A stretch of DNA of 62,530 bases. It comes from Acidobacteriaceae bacterium (GTDB lineage Bacteria; Acidobacteriota; Terriglobia; Terriglobales; Acidobacteriaceae). Each line of letters starts with the position of its first letter. Position 1 is the first letter of the stretch. Positions 52,786-62,169 of the stretch are shown one piece after another. The stretch is taken from NCBI GenBank assembly GCA_025462735.1, contig JAOAPC010000002.1, forward strand, positions 1-62,530. Direction: 5' to 3'. A program made the position numbers and the translations under genes. Below the pieces are notes generated by a model. It was not told the DNA's origin and did no database searches. It worked only from the letters and a program-made list of their open reading frames with translations.

Positions 52786-53955
52786 CTATACAGCCTGGGT
52801 AGCGTTCTTATTGTACAAAGGCGACAACTCGCGCAGTCGCGCCACAGACGCGGGAACCAGTTCGATGGCAAAGTCCACATCATCGCCCGTATTCTGCTTG
52901 CCCAAGCTGAAGCGGATGCTGGCACGGGCACGATCAGGCCGCAGTCCCATCGCGGTCAACACGTGCGAAGGCTCGATTGCACCGGAGGAGCAAGCTGCGC
53001 CGGTCGAAACTGCTAGTCCTTTTAGGTCCAGCGAAATGATCAATGGTTCGCCTTCGATATAGTCGAAGTAAATATTCGAAGTATTTGGAACCCGCGGAGC
53101 GCCCTTGCCATTTACCTCTGCTGCTTCGACCCGATGCAAAATTGCCGCCTCCAGACGATCCCGCAACGCCGCAATCTCGCGATCTTCTCTCGTTTCAAAA
53201 CCTTTTAGAGCCAGTTCGGCAGCTTTGCCCAGGCCGACAATTCCGGGCACGTTCTCGGTTCCGGCGCGTCGCGAGCGCTCGTGACTCCCGCCAAAGAACC
53301 GGGGTTCCAGGGTCGTTCCCTTGCGCACGAAAAGCGCGCCCACGCCTTGCGGAGCATGAAATTTGTGCCCCGAGATGGAAAGCAGATCGCAACCGATTTG
53401 CTTTACCCGGATTGGCACTTTCGAAGCCGCTTGCACTGCATCGGTATGGAAATAAACGTCTGCTTCCGCGCAAATCTTCCCGATTTCCTCGATCGGCTGC
53501 AAAACGCCAGTCTCGTTGTTGGCCATCATGATCGTGACTAGTTGTGTGTTCGGACGCAGCGCGCGACGAACATCGTCGGGATCAACCAGACCACGGCCAT
53601 CCACCGGCACATACGTAACATCAATCCCCTTCTCTTGAAGATGCTTGCAGGAATTGAGGACCGCATGATGCTCGATGGTCGAACTGATGACGTGATCTCC
53701 CGGACGAACCAATCCAAATATCGCCAGATTGTCACCTTCCGTGCCGCCGCTGGTGAATACCACCTCGGCCGGCCGGCAACCGAGCAGAGCGGCCACTGAT
53801 TCCCGCGCACGTTCCACGGCCGCACGCGTCTCCTGTCCATGGTGGTGAATAGATGATGCGTTGCCAAAACGCTCGCCAAAATACGGTCGCATCGCCTCCA
53901 GGACTTCCGGTAGGACGGGCGTCGTGGCGTTATTGTCCAGGTAGACCCGGCGCAT
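52786..53955 (-). CDS. nifS: Cysteine desulfurase (NifS/IscS family)
   Basis: The ATG at 53955 gives the family start RRVYLDNNATTPVLPEV; the longer frame upstream is noncoding. 389 residues. PLP Lys is in LSISGHKFHAPQGVGAL. The active-site Cys is in STGAACSSGAIEPSHVL. It takes sulfur from cysteine for Fe-S clusters and tRNA thiolation. It lies 91 nt upstream of mnmA. Confidence 0.94.
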   Translation of the reverse strand: MRRVYLDNNATTPVLPEVLEAMRPYFGERFGNASSIHHHGQETRAAVERARESVAALLGCRPAEVVFTSGGTEGDNLAIFGLVRPGDHVISSTIEHHAVLNSCKHLQEKGIDVTYVPVDGRGLVDPDDVRRALRPNTQLVTIMMANNETGVLQPIEEIGKICAEADVYFHTDAVQAASKVPIRVKQIGCDLLSISGHKFHAPQGVGALFVRKGTTLEPRFFGGSHERSRRAGTENVPGIVGLGKAAELALKGFETREDREIAALRDRLEAAILHRVEAAEVNGKGAPRVPNTSNIYFDYIEGEPLIISLDLKGLAVSTGAACSSGAIEPSHVLTAMGLRPDRARASIRFSLGKQNTGDDVDFAIELVPASVARLRELSPLYNKNATQAV

Positions 53956-54131
53956 GTCTCTATTGTATTCCCAGCATTGATTAACGGGCTGTGCTGAGCG
54001 TTGGCGCGCCCAGAACGGTGCTCTGGGATGCTGCCAAATCCGTCCTGAGCACGCCAGCATGGGAGACAAAGAATAGACAACAAATCCGCCTCAAAAGTGT
54101 TCTAATTAGGATGGTTTTCGCGGAGGCGCGT

Positions 54132-55511
54132 ATGTCCAGCCCCAACTCCCACATCAGCAATATCCTGGTTGCAACTCTATTTGCCGTAGCCGCTTCTCTT
54201 CCCTCTATCGCCGATTCGCATGTACGCATCGTGCGTTTGAGTTATATCGAAGGCGGCGTGCAGATTTCCCGTGGCGCCGGTCAGACCTACGAAAAAGCGA
54301 TAGTCAACTTGCCTATCGCGGAAGGCGCAAAACTCAAGACCTCCGACGGGCGTGCAGAGGTGGAGTTTGAGGACGGGAGCACGCTGCGCATCGTTGCCGA
54401 CAGCGTGGTCGAATTCCCGCAGCTGTCTTTGAGGGACTCAGGCGCAAAAGTCTCAGTCGTGGAAGTGAAGAGCGGAACCGCCTACGTCAATTTCGCCGGA
54501 ACGAAAGACGATGAATTTTCCGTTCGATTCGGCGACGAAAAGATCATGGTTTCCCATGCCGCACATTTTCGTATTGCTCTTGAAGATAAGGATTCGTCTG
54601 TCGCTGTTTTCAAAGGGCTCGTCCAGCTTGACAGTCCTTCAGGCGCCATCGAAGTAAAGAAGAACCAGACCGTCACCTTCGACTTAGAGAGCAACCAATA
54701 CAAGTTGGCGAAGAACATTCACGAAGCGCCTTGGGATTCGTGGGACGATCAGCAAAACGAATACCACGCTCGCTATGCCGCAAAGTCTAATAACAACTAC
54801 TCGCCCTACGCCTACGGCACAAGCGATCTTGCCTATTATGGAAACTTCTCCAATGTTCCCGGCTACGGCATGATGTGGCAACCGTACTTGGCCGGCATGG
54901 GATGGGATCCGTTCATGAATGGCGCGTGGGCATTCAACTCGGGCTTGGGATTTGGGTGGGTCTCGGCGTACCAGTGGGGATGGACGCCCTACCATTACGG
55001 ATCGTGGGTGTTCGTCCCCGGATACGGCTGGGGATGGCAGCCCGGAGGTGCTTGGAACAACTGGTACGCGCAACCGCGAGTACTAAACGCGCCGAAAGGA
55101 TTTACAGTTCCACGTGCCCCCGCAACCGGAACCAACACGGTGGTTGTTAATCGTGGGACGGCGTCGACATTTACCGGAAACAAGCTAGTGGTGCGGAACA
55201 ACTCCGCGGGCTTAGGGGTTCCCCGCGGCCAGCTTGGGAATCTGGCAAAGGTATCGCAGAAAGCGCAGAGCCGGGGAGAGGTGACCCAAAGCATGCCGAC
55301 GCAATCGGTGGCAATGCCTCCATCGGGAGGGCGAGGGGGAAGCTCGTCAGGGGCACAGCCGTCGTCCGGAGCGCCAACGGGAGGCTCGTCACGAGGTTCG
55401 CAACCTACGGCTCGCTCGTCACCCATGCCGCGCTCGGAACCCATGCCTCGTGGGTCAGGAATGTCAGGTCCGAGTTCTCGCACTTCCGGAGGAGCACCGC
55501 CTCACAGGTAA
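54132..55511 (+). CDS. Exported FecR-domain protein with Trp/Tyr/Gly-rich repeat region
   Basis: The ATG at 54132 has GCGGAGG 5 nt upstream. About 459 residues. A signal peptide (ILVATLFAVAASLPSIADS) leads to a FecR-like beta domain (VRLSYIEGGVQISRG, KTSDGRAEVEFEDGSTLRI, VEVKSGTAYVNF). Then ~120 residues of repeated W/Y/G pattern follow (GMMWQPYLAGMGWDPFMNG, GWVSAYQWGWTPYHYG, GYGWGWQPGGAWNNW). A Ser/Gly/Pro/Arg-rich low-complexity tail ends the protein. It is exported; the aromatic repeats suggest cell-surface or carbohydrate interaction. A transport role is not shown. Confidence 0.8.
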   Translation: MSSPNSHISNILVATLFAVAASLPSIADSHVRIVRLSYIEGGVQISRGAGQTYEKAIVNLPIAEGAKLKTSDGRAEVEFEDGSTLRIVADSVVEFPQLSLRDSGAKVSVVEVKSGTAYVNFAGTKDDEFSVRFGDEKIMVSHAAHFRIALEDKDSSVAVFKGLVQLDSPSGAIEVKKNQTVTFDLESNQYKLAKNIHEAPWDSWDDQQNEYHARYAAKSNNNYSPYAYGTSDLAYYGNFSNVPGYGMMWQPYLAGMGWDPFMNGAWAFNSGLGFGWVSAYQWGWTPYHYGSWVFVPGYGWGWQPGGAWNNWYAQPRVLNAPKGFTVPRAPATGTNTVVVNRGTASTFTGNKLVVRNNSAGLGVPRGQLGNLAKVSQKAQSRGEVTQSMPTQSVAMPPSGGRGGSSSGAQPSSGAPTGGSSRGSQPTARSSPMPRSEPMPRGSGMSGPSSRTSGGAPPHR

Positions 55512-55521
55512 GATCATTAGG

Positions 55522-56664
55522 TCAGCGCTTGTCTATTGGCACCCAGTGCTGGGGATAAGCGGGGCCAATATAATCGGCACGGGGTCGGATCAATCGATTG
55601 TCATCGAGTTGCTCGATAACGTGCGCGCTCCAGCCGCTGATTCTTGACACCGCAAAAATTGGCGTGAACAGATCTACGTTTATTCCAAGCACATGATAAG
55701 TAGATGCTGAGTAGAAATCCACATTGGCATTCAGCTTCTTCTCGGATTTAATAAACTGCTCAATCTTGCGCGACATTTCAAACCACTTCGGCTGGCCGCT
55801 GGACTTGCAAAGATCTTCTGACATTTTGCGCAGGTGCGTGGCCCGCGGGTCTTCGGTGTGATAAACCCGGTGCCCGAATCCTGAAATCTTCTTCTTTTGC
55901 GCCAGCAGTTCGCGTACGTACTCGACCGGATCAGCCTTGCGCGAATCGATATCCTCAAGAATATGGAAAACGGCTTCGTTCGCTCCACCGTGCAGCGGCC
56001 CTTTCAGCGTGCCTATGGCTGACGTAATTGCCGAATGCATATCTGAAAGCGTTGCCGCAGTCACTCGTGCGGCGAACGTGGAAGCGTTCAGTTCGTGATC
56101 GGCATGAAGAATGAGGGCAATATCCAGCGCTCGCTCGGCGGTATCCGAAGGCGGCACGCCATTCAGCATCAATAGGAAATTTGCTGAGTGCGAAAGTGAC
56201 GGATCTGGTTTGACCACGTCTTTTCCCTTTCGCAAGCGGTCGTAGGCAGCCACTAGCATCGCGATTTGCGATGTCAGCCGAATCGACTTGCTCACATTTG
56301 CTGCGTGATCACCTTTTTTCTGCTCAGGATCATAAAGACCAAGTGCAGAGACCGCTGTGCGCAGCACGTCCATGGGCATGGCGCCTTTGGGTAAGCTGCG
56401 GAGCATGTCTATGATCGCGGGATCCAGCTTGCGTTCCGCCGCCAGGCGCTCATGCAGTTCCTTGAGCTGGCTTTTTGTGGGTAATGCTCCATTCCAAAGC
56501 AGGTAGCAGGTTTCTTCAAATGTGGAGTGGTCGGCCAGTTCGTGAATGTCGATCCCACGATAGGCGAGGACCCCCTGTTCGCCATCGATGTAGCAAATTT
56601 TCGAGGTAGTGGCGACCACGCCCTCCAGCCCTTTGGGCGCGTGCGTCATAGTCAGGCTGGACAT
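55522..56664 (-). CDS. gltA: Citrate synthase
   Basis: 380 residues. GAGGAACA precedes ATG 56664. Active-site motifs include HADHELNASTFAARV, LKGPLHGGANEAV and KISGFGHRVYHTEDPRA. It condenses acetyl-CoA and oxaloacetate in the TCA cycle. The length and sequence look like the dimeric, bacterial type-I-like short form. It is a single gene on the minus strand, tail to tail with the FecR gene. Confidence 0.95.
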   Translation of the reverse strand: MSSLTMTHAPKGLEGVVATTSKICYIDGEQGVLAYRGIDIHELADHSTFEETCYLLWNGALPTKSQLKELHERLAAERKLDPAIIDMLRSLPKGAMPMDVLRTAVSALGLYDPEQKKGDHAANVSKSIRLTSQIAMLVAAYDRLRKGKDVVKPDPSLSHSANFLLMLNGVPPSDTAERALDIALILHADHELNASTFAARVTAATLSDMHSAITSAIGTLKGPLHGGANEAVFHILEDIDSRKADPVEYVRELLAQKKKISGFGHRVYHTEDPRATHLRKMSEDLCKSSGQPKWFEMSRKIEQFIKSEKKLNANVDFYSASTYHVLGINVDLFTPIFAVSRISGWSAHVIEQLDDNRLIRPRADYIGPAYPQHWVPIDKR

Positions 56665-56840
56665 TGTTCCTCGCTGGGTAGCTGAATTCGTTGTTGGTCA
56701 CACGGGAAATTAGACGTCCCGACCAACTAACTCTTATACGCCAAAAAGCAGCAAGTTTCCAAGCAGTCGGCGTTCCACGAAGGTACAGGTGCCTTTTGAA
56801 ACATGGCTTTGCAGCCGGTGTTCCCGGTTACAATCGTGAG

Positions 56841-58673
56841 ATGCGTTGGGCCTGCGGCGTCGTTGTGTCCCTGCTTGTCTCCGCTCTCTTGAGCGCTCAG
56901 ACTCATGCCCCACTGCTTCCCTGCCCTGAAGGGGCCAGCGAGAGTCAATGCAATCCGTCGAAAAAAGAGATCAAACAGGCCCGGGCTGCATTTAGTCGTG
57001 GAATGAAGCTCCAGGGAGGCGCTCCCGATGCCGCCTTCGAGGAGTTCAGCCGCGCAGCTGAACTCGTCCCACGGAACGTCGAATATATGACGACACGGGA
57101 GGTGGCGCGGCAGCAACTGGTTTACAACCACATTCAGCGCGGAAATTCGGAACTGCAAGCAGGTAAGCAAGCAGAGGCGCTGGCCGACTTTCGGGCCGCG
57201 GTAAATCTTGATCCGAGCAACCGCTTCGCGCAGGAGCGAATGAGAGATGCCCTCGGCGATTCAGCGCCGAAGCCGCCGGCTTTGCCGACAGTGGTTGACG
57301 AGTCGCCGGAAATCCAAGTTGCGCCGTCGAAGACTCTAGCTAGCTTTCATTTTCGCGGCGAGAGCAAGGAATTACTTACGACGATTGCACGCTCCTATCA
57401 GGTTTCGGCACAGATTGAGGATTCAGTGCAATCTCGCCGTGTGTTTTTTAATATCGACAACGTCGACTTTTTCAAAGCGATGATGGCTGCGGGCGCGGTA
57501 ACCAAGACGTTCTGGTCGCCGCTCGGCGAGAAGCAAATTCTGGTCGCTGCCGATACCCCCGAAAATCGGCGCCAGTATGAGCGCATGGCCATGCGCACGT
57601 TCTACATTCCTGGCGTGGACACGCCCGCTGTAATGACCGATATCGTAAACCTGCTGCGAAACCTCTTAGAGATCAGGTTCATTACCCCCAATGCGGCTTC
57701 GGCGACCATTGTGGTCCGAGCGCCGCAAGCTGTACTGGATGCTGCCACCCAGTTGCTACGAAGCCTCGATACTTCCCGGCCTGAGGTCATGCTCGATGTG
57801 CATGTCTACCAGGTGAGCCACACTTTCGCGCGTAACATCGGAGTGCACATTCCCAACGACTTCAACTTGTTCAACATTCCCGCCGGCGCGCTGGCAGCTC
57901 TAGGCGGGCAAAATATTCAGAGCTTGATCAATCAATTGATCTCGAGTGGCGGCATCAACCAGGCAAATAACACGGCGATTTCGGCGCTACTAGCCCAGTT
58001 GCAGAGCCAGCAAAGCTCAAGTTCGATCTTCAGCCAGCCGCTTGCGACCTTCGGCGGCGGAAAGACGCTCACCGGCGTGAGCCTGGACCACCTTTCGGCC
58101 GAGTTGTCCTTGAACGAAGGCTGGGTCAAGACATTAGACCAGGCGACGCTGCGGGCGTCGCAGGGAAATGACGCCACTTTCCGGATGGGATCGCGCTACC
58201 CGATCCTTAATGCGAGTTTCGCTCCGGTATTCAACAGCGCTGCGATTTCACAGGTGCTGCAGAACAACAGTTTTCAGGCGGCATTTCCTTCCTTCAACTA
58301 TGAAGACCTGGGGCTGACTGTGAAAGCGAAAACGGCAATCACTTCAGACACCAATGTAAACCTGCAGCTCGAAATTAACCTGCGCGCGCTCGCCGGCCAG
58401 TCCGTTAACGGCGTGCCGATTATCGGGAACCGCGAGTACAAAGGCAGCATTAATCTGCAGAATGGTGAACCAGCGGTGGTCGCGGGCCAAGTCAGCCGCA
58501 GCGAAACCCGCGACCTGAGCGGGATTCCGGGGTTGAGCCAAATCCCTGGCCTCGGCAAGCTTACAGGAACCAACAGCAAACAGGTTCAGGATGACGAACT
58601 GCTCGTAGTGATCACGCCCCACATTACGCGGCGCGCCATGGGGCAGGCTACAGAAGTGTATTTGCCCAAGTAG
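56841..58673 (+). CDS. PilQ/GspD-like secretin with N-terminal TPR
   Basis: The ATG at 56841 opens a signal peptide (MRWACGVVVSLLVSALLSAQ). 610 residues. TPR-like helices (AFEEFSRAAELVPRNVEYM and QAGKQAEALADFRAAVNLDP) come next, then secretin N-domains (LLTTIARSYQVSAQIEDS) and a secretin beta-barrel domain. The final part is VVAGQVSRSETRDLSGIPGL, then DDELLVVITPHITRR. It forms an outer-membrane channel for type II secretion or type IV pili. No partner genes are in the window, so the system is not known. Confidence 0.88.
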   Translation: MRWACGVVVSLLVSALLSAQTHAPLLPCPEGASESQCNPSKKEIKQARAAFSRGMKLQGGAPDAAFEEFSRAAELVPRNVEYMTTREVARQQLVYNHIQRGNSELQAGKQAEALADFRAAVNLDPSNRFAQERMRDALGDSAPKPPALPTVVDESPEIQVAPSKTLASFHFRGESKELLTTIARSYQVSAQIEDSVQSRRVFFNIDNVDFFKAMMAAGAVTKTFWSPLGEKQILVAADTPENRRQYERMAMRTFYIPGVDTPAVMTDIVNLLRNLLEIRFITPNAASATIVVRAPQAVLDAATQLLRSLDTSRPEVMLDVHVYQVSHTFARNIGVHIPNDFNLFNIPAGALAALGGQNIQSLINQLISSGGINQANNTAISALLAQLQSQQSSSSIFSQPLATFGGGKTLTGVSLDHLSAELSLNEGWVKTLDQATLRASQGNDATFRMGSRYPILNASFAPVFNSAAISQVLQNNSFQAAFPSFNYEDLGLTVKAKTAITSDTNVNLQLEINLRALAGQSVNGVPIIGNREYKGSINLQNGEPAVVAGQVSRSETRDLSGIPGLSQIPGLGKLTGTNSKQVQDDELLVVITPHITRRAMGQATEVYLPK

Positions 58674-58675
58674 GA

Positions 58676-58695
58676 GGCGGGCGTCCACGCCCGCC
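58676..58695. repeat. Perfect palindrome GGCGGGCGT-CC-ACGCCCGCC
   Basis: A 9-bp perfect stem, 3 nt past the secretin stop and 23 nt before the stop of the convergent DsbA-like gene. No T-run is seen. It may work as a bidirectional structure or be a REP unit, similar in its GGGCG/CGCCC core to 52709-52730. Confidence 0.6.
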
Positions 58696-58717
58696 CGCAC
58701 CATGCCGATGATCGAAC

Positions 58718-59617
58718 CTATTTCTCGCTTGCCGCAAAATCTACAATCTGTTTCAGCACGTCGTAATTGTTGCCATTCACGCCAACCGGCCGGCCATTAA
58801 TAAACAAAGTCGGAGTCGCGTTCACGTCGACCGATTTGCCAAGATTGACCGAGGCATCGACTCGCGATTGGCTTTCGGGCTTGGCCGCGCAAGCAGCGAC
58901 ATCTTTACCACTCACGCCGGAAGTCTCGGCGAGATCAGTCAACTTCTGGTCGGCATTTTCTGCAGTAATGTCGGATTGCGCGCCATAAACGCTGGAAATG
59001 AATTTCCAGAATGCATCGTTGGAGGTTTGGCCGACACAATCTGCGTACTCAGCAGCCTTCCGCGCCCAATTGTGCATGGGCAAAGGAAAATTCTGGAAAA
59101 CAAAGTGAATGTTCGGATTTTCCGTCAGCAGTCTCTCAATCGTCGGGCCCGCTTCTTTGCAGTGAGGGCATTGCAGATCGCTAAACTCAACGACGGTGAC
59201 TGGGGCACTCGCTGGTCCACGCGCCGGACCTGTAGCTTTCTTCTGCAGCAGTTCACGGGTTTTGTCGAAAGGATGAGGTCCGAAAGGAATAACATCGCCG
59301 ACCACGGCGTGTTTACCGTCCTCCGTAACGAAAAACTTCTGCTCGCCCTGGCCCTGTGGGCCGCTGATCTGCACAGTCACCTCCGCCAGACCTTCCGCCT
59401 GGCTCGGCCTGACGCCAGTAATCTTCCAGGTCAGCTGCGGATCGTAGCCAAAGGTCTCATGCAGGAATGCATTCACATCCTGTTCCGAGGGTAAGTTCGC
59501 GGTTGCGTGTGTGCCCAGCTGGTCTGCGGACTTTGTCTTCGTTGCCGGCTTCTGTTGTGCCGCAGCGAAGATCGAAAGCGCCAGCAGCGCCACAAATAGT
59601 TTCGACCGGTTGCGCAT
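58718..59617 (-). CDS. Exported DsbA-like thiol:disulfide protein
   Basis: The ATG at 59617 is placed 6 nt after AAAGG; the ATG at 59623 is too close. About 299 residues. A signal peptide (SKLFVALLALSIFAAAQQ) and an N-terminal ~100-residue extension are followed by a thioredoxin-like DsbA domain. The active site is CPHC in EFSDLQCPHCKEAG, and the cis-Pro is in NATPTLFING. It oxidises or isomerises disulfides in the periplasm, or reduces as a DsbG-type. Confidence 0.9.
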   Translation of the reverse strand: MRNRSKLFVALLALSIFAAAQQKPATKTKSADQLGTHATANLPSEQDVNAFLHETFGYDPQLTWKITGVRPSQAEGLAEVTVQISGPQGQGEQKFFVTEDGKHAVVGDVIPFGPHPFDKTRELLQKKATGPARGPASAPVTVVEFSDLQCPHCKEAGPTIERLLTENPNIHFVFQNFPLPMHNWARKAAEYADCVGQTSNDAFWKFISSVYGAQSDITAENADQKLTDLAETSGVSGKDVAACAAKPESQSRVDASVNLGKSVDVNATPTLFINGRPVGVNGNNYDVLKQIVDFAASEK

Positions 59618-59702
59618 GTCCATCCTTTATGTGCAAATTTCTTTCGGAGGCTTCGCGCGCATGCCGGCACCGGCAGATGCCCGCGCCTCCACGAATGCCT
59701 TC

Positions 59703-61343
59703 TCAGATATCCGTCTTTGCAGCGATTGGAAAACGCCGTCCATAGCCAAAGGCCTTGGGAGAAATTTTTATTCCGGGAGCCGCCTGCTGACGCTTGTACT
59801 CAGTTCGCTCCACCATGCGGATCACGTCCTTCACCAGCGCCAAATCAAACCCGTGGCTGCGCGAAATTTCCTCCGCCGAGTGCGAATCCTCAACGTAGTC
59901 TTCCAGAATAGCATCGAGAACTTCGTAAGGAGGCAGGCTGTCGGTGTCTTTTTGGTCGAGGCGTAATTCAGCTGAAGGCGGCTTCTCTAACGTGGCTTGC
60001 GGAATTACGGGATTGCGCGAATTTGCATATCGGCTCAGGCGATAGACCAGCGTTTTGGGAACGTCGTTTATTACCGCAAGCCCGCCTGCCATATCGCCGT
60101 AGAGAGTGCAGTAACCCACGGCCATTTCGCTCTTGTTGCCGGTGCTCAAGACCAGCGCGCCAAACTTGTTCGATAGGGCCATGAGCAGCGAACCGCGAAT
60201 CCGCGATTGAATATTTTCCTCAGTCACATCTTCCGGATATCCCTTGAAGACATCATGCAAAGTAGATTTGTAGTTTTCAAAAATGTCGGTGATTTTTAGC
60301 ACCTCGAAGCGGATCCCGAGCTTTTTTGCCAGATCCCGAGCATCGCTGACGGAACCCTCCGAAGAATATGGCCCCGGCATTCCTACGCCAATCACGTTTT
60401 CCGGACCGATAGCGTCGGCCGCAATCACCGCGGTCAAAGCCGAATCAATTCCCCCGCTAAGGCCAATAATGACTTGCCGGAAGCTGCATTTGCGTATGTA
60501 GTCACGAGTGCCCAGCACCAGCGCGGCATAAATACTTGCTTCCTCGCCTTCGATCTGCTGATGCATCTCTCCGGTCAGAGTGTCTGAGTCGAACAAGATT
60601 AAATCTTCTTCGAACGACTTACCTTGTGCGATGACATTCCCCTGCCGGTCGAAGACCATGCTGGAGCCGTCGAACACCAAGCTGTCGTTTCCGCCGACCT
60701 GATTCACGAAGACGACCGGCACACGATCATTCTTCGCAATCGTGGCCAGCATGTCTCTTCGCAGCTCCCGCTTCCTCGCCCAGAAAGGCGACGCGGAAAT
60801 GTTCAGCACGAAATTCCCTCCCGCACGCACCAGCGCTTCGACAGGATCCACGCTGTAGAGTTGCCGGTTCCAAAAGTGCTTGTCATTCCACGCGTCCTCG
60901 CAGATGGTCAGCGCCATTTGCTTTCCGCAGAATGGAAACAGCACTTGGCTCCTGGCGGGAGCAAAATTACGCATCTCGTCAAAAACGTCATAAGTGGGCA
61001 GCAGCATTTTGGATTGAACGAACTTGATGCGACCATCCAGCAGAAGGGCAGCGGAGTTCATCACCGATTTGCCGGTCTCCGCATGCGCCGGGGTCACGAG
61101 GCCGCAGATCACAGCGATGCCTGGGGTTTCAACGGCAATACGCTCGGCAGCTTCGCGGTTGTGACTCACAAAGGAAGCGCGTTCGACTAAATCTCGGGGA
61201 GGGTAACCGCACACCGATAATTCCGGGAAGAGAATGAGCCCAGCGCCTTGCGACTTCGCTCGATTCGCGTAGTCGATAATTTTCGCCGAATTACCCGCAA
61301 AGTCTCCGACGATCGGATTGATCTGGCCCAGCGCAATCTTCAC
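59703..61343 (-). CDS. nadE: Glutamine-dependent NAD+ synthetase
   Basis: 546 residues from a GTG start at 61343 after CTGGAA. The N-terminal nitrilase-type glutaminase domain has Glu in LILFPELSVCGYPP and Cys in LTICEDAWND. The C-terminal synthetase domain has the P-loop IGLSGGIDSALTAVIAAD and NIQSRIRGSLLMALSN. It makes NAD+ from NaAD with ammonia taken from glutamine. A single minus-strand gene; its divergent neighbour is the TetR gene. Confidence 0.95.
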   Translation of the reverse strand: MKIALGQINPIVGDFAGNSAKIIDYANRAKSQGAGLILFPELSVCGYPPRDLVERASFVSHNREAAERIAVETPGIAVICGLVTPAHAETGKSVMNSAALLLDGRIKFVQSKMLLPTYDVFDEMRNFAPARSQVLFPFCGKQMALTICEDAWNDKHFWNRQLYSVDPVEALVRAGGNFVLNISASPFWARKRELRRDMLATIAKNDRVPVVFVNQVGGNDSLVFDGSSMVFDRQGNVIAQGKSFEEDLILFDSDTLTGEMHQQIEGEEASIYAALVLGTRDYIRKCSFRQVIIGLSGGIDSALTAVIAADAIGPENVIGVGMPGPYSSEGSVSDARDLAKKLGIRFEVLKITDIFENYKSTLHDVFKGYPEDVTEENIQSRIRGSLLMALSNKFGALVLSTGNKSEMAVGYCTLYGDMAGGLAVINDVPKTLVYRLSRYANSRNPVIPQATLEKPPSAELRLDQKDTDSLPPYEVLDAILEDYVEDSHSAEEISRSHGFDLALVKDVIRMVERTEYKRQQAAPGIKISPKAFGYGRRFPIAAKTDI

Positions 61344-61473
61344 ACTTCCAGTTTAACGGTGCGGGATTTGCGCGCCAAGTCGAGGGTCGGCCGCGCTATT
61401 CAACAGCCCTTTCCTTTGCACAGACCGTCCAGCGCCCCCATGTCCGCGGCCCCTCCGATCGTGTTATGCTCAT

Positions 61474-61493
61474 AGTTAGTTAGCTGACTGACT
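61474..61493. promoter_or_regulatory. Putative TetR operator (near-palindrome)
   Basis: AGTTAGTTAGCTGACTGACT, centred on AGCT, with repeated (T/A)AGT/ACT(G/A) half-sites, 9 nt ahead of the TetR start. TATGCT at 61464-61469 is a possible -10. The position is typical for an autoregulated TetR gene. Binding has not been shown. Confidence 0.5.
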
Positions 61494-61502
61494 TTCATTT
61501 TT

Positions 61503-62066
61503 ATGCAAAAGACCAAAACCGACAAGCGATCGCGGCTAATTCAGACCGCAGCCAAACTTGCCCACCGGCAGGGGTTCCGGAAGACCACTCTTGCGGATAT
61601 CGCCGAAGAAGCGCAAGTGCCGCTGGGCAACGTTTACTACTACTTCAAAACGAAAGACGAACTCGCAGCAGCGATTGTCGAGCACCGTCTGAAGCAACTG
61701 GAAACATCGCGGCAATCGTGGGAAGAAATGGACTCTCCCAAAGAACGGCTATGTGCCTGCGTGCAGACGACAGCCGAAAACGCACAGGCGCTCGCGCGAG
61801 GCGGTTGTTCAGTCGGAACGCTCTGCACCGAACTGCGCAAGGAGGGGGGAGCACTCGCTAAGCTGGCCGCGGTGCTCTTTACAGAGCACTTGGCGTGGAT
61901 CGAGGTACAGTTCCGCGCGATGGGCGGTAACGACGACGTGCGGGGTCTCGCGATTCATCTGTTGTCGGCCTTGCAAGGCATAGCTGTGCTGTCGAACAGC
62001 TTCCAGGAGCCCACTCTGGTCGCGCTAGAGACTGGGCGGCTCAAAGACTGGATTCGCGCGATGTAA
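61503..62066 (+). CDS. TetR-family transcriptional regulator
   Basis: 187 residues. The N-terminal HTH is RSRLIQTAAKLAHRQGFRKT, then TLADIAEEAQVPLGNVYYYFKTKDELAAA, the TetR signature. The C-terminal ligand domain is helical and contains Cys residues (ERLCACVQTTAEN, GGCSVGTLCTELRK). It probably controls itself and the SDR gene 104 nt downstream via the palindrome before it. The inducer is unknown. Confidence 0.9.
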   Translation: MQKTKTDKRSRLIQTAAKLAHRQGFRKTTLADIAEEAQVPLGNVYYYFKTKDELAAAIVEHRLKQLETSRQSWEEMDSPKERLCACVQTTAENAQALARGGCSVGTLCTELRKEGGALAKLAAVLFTEHLAWIEVQFRAMGGNDDVRGLAIHLLSALQGIAVLSNSFQEPTLVALETGRLKDWIRAM

Positions 62067-62169
62067 GGGCGGGTCGGAATTTACCGCCGAGGACGCGGCA
62101 GAGCATAACGAACGACGAGGAACGGCATGGAAAACAATGCCATGAGAAAACTTACGGGGGTATTTAATT

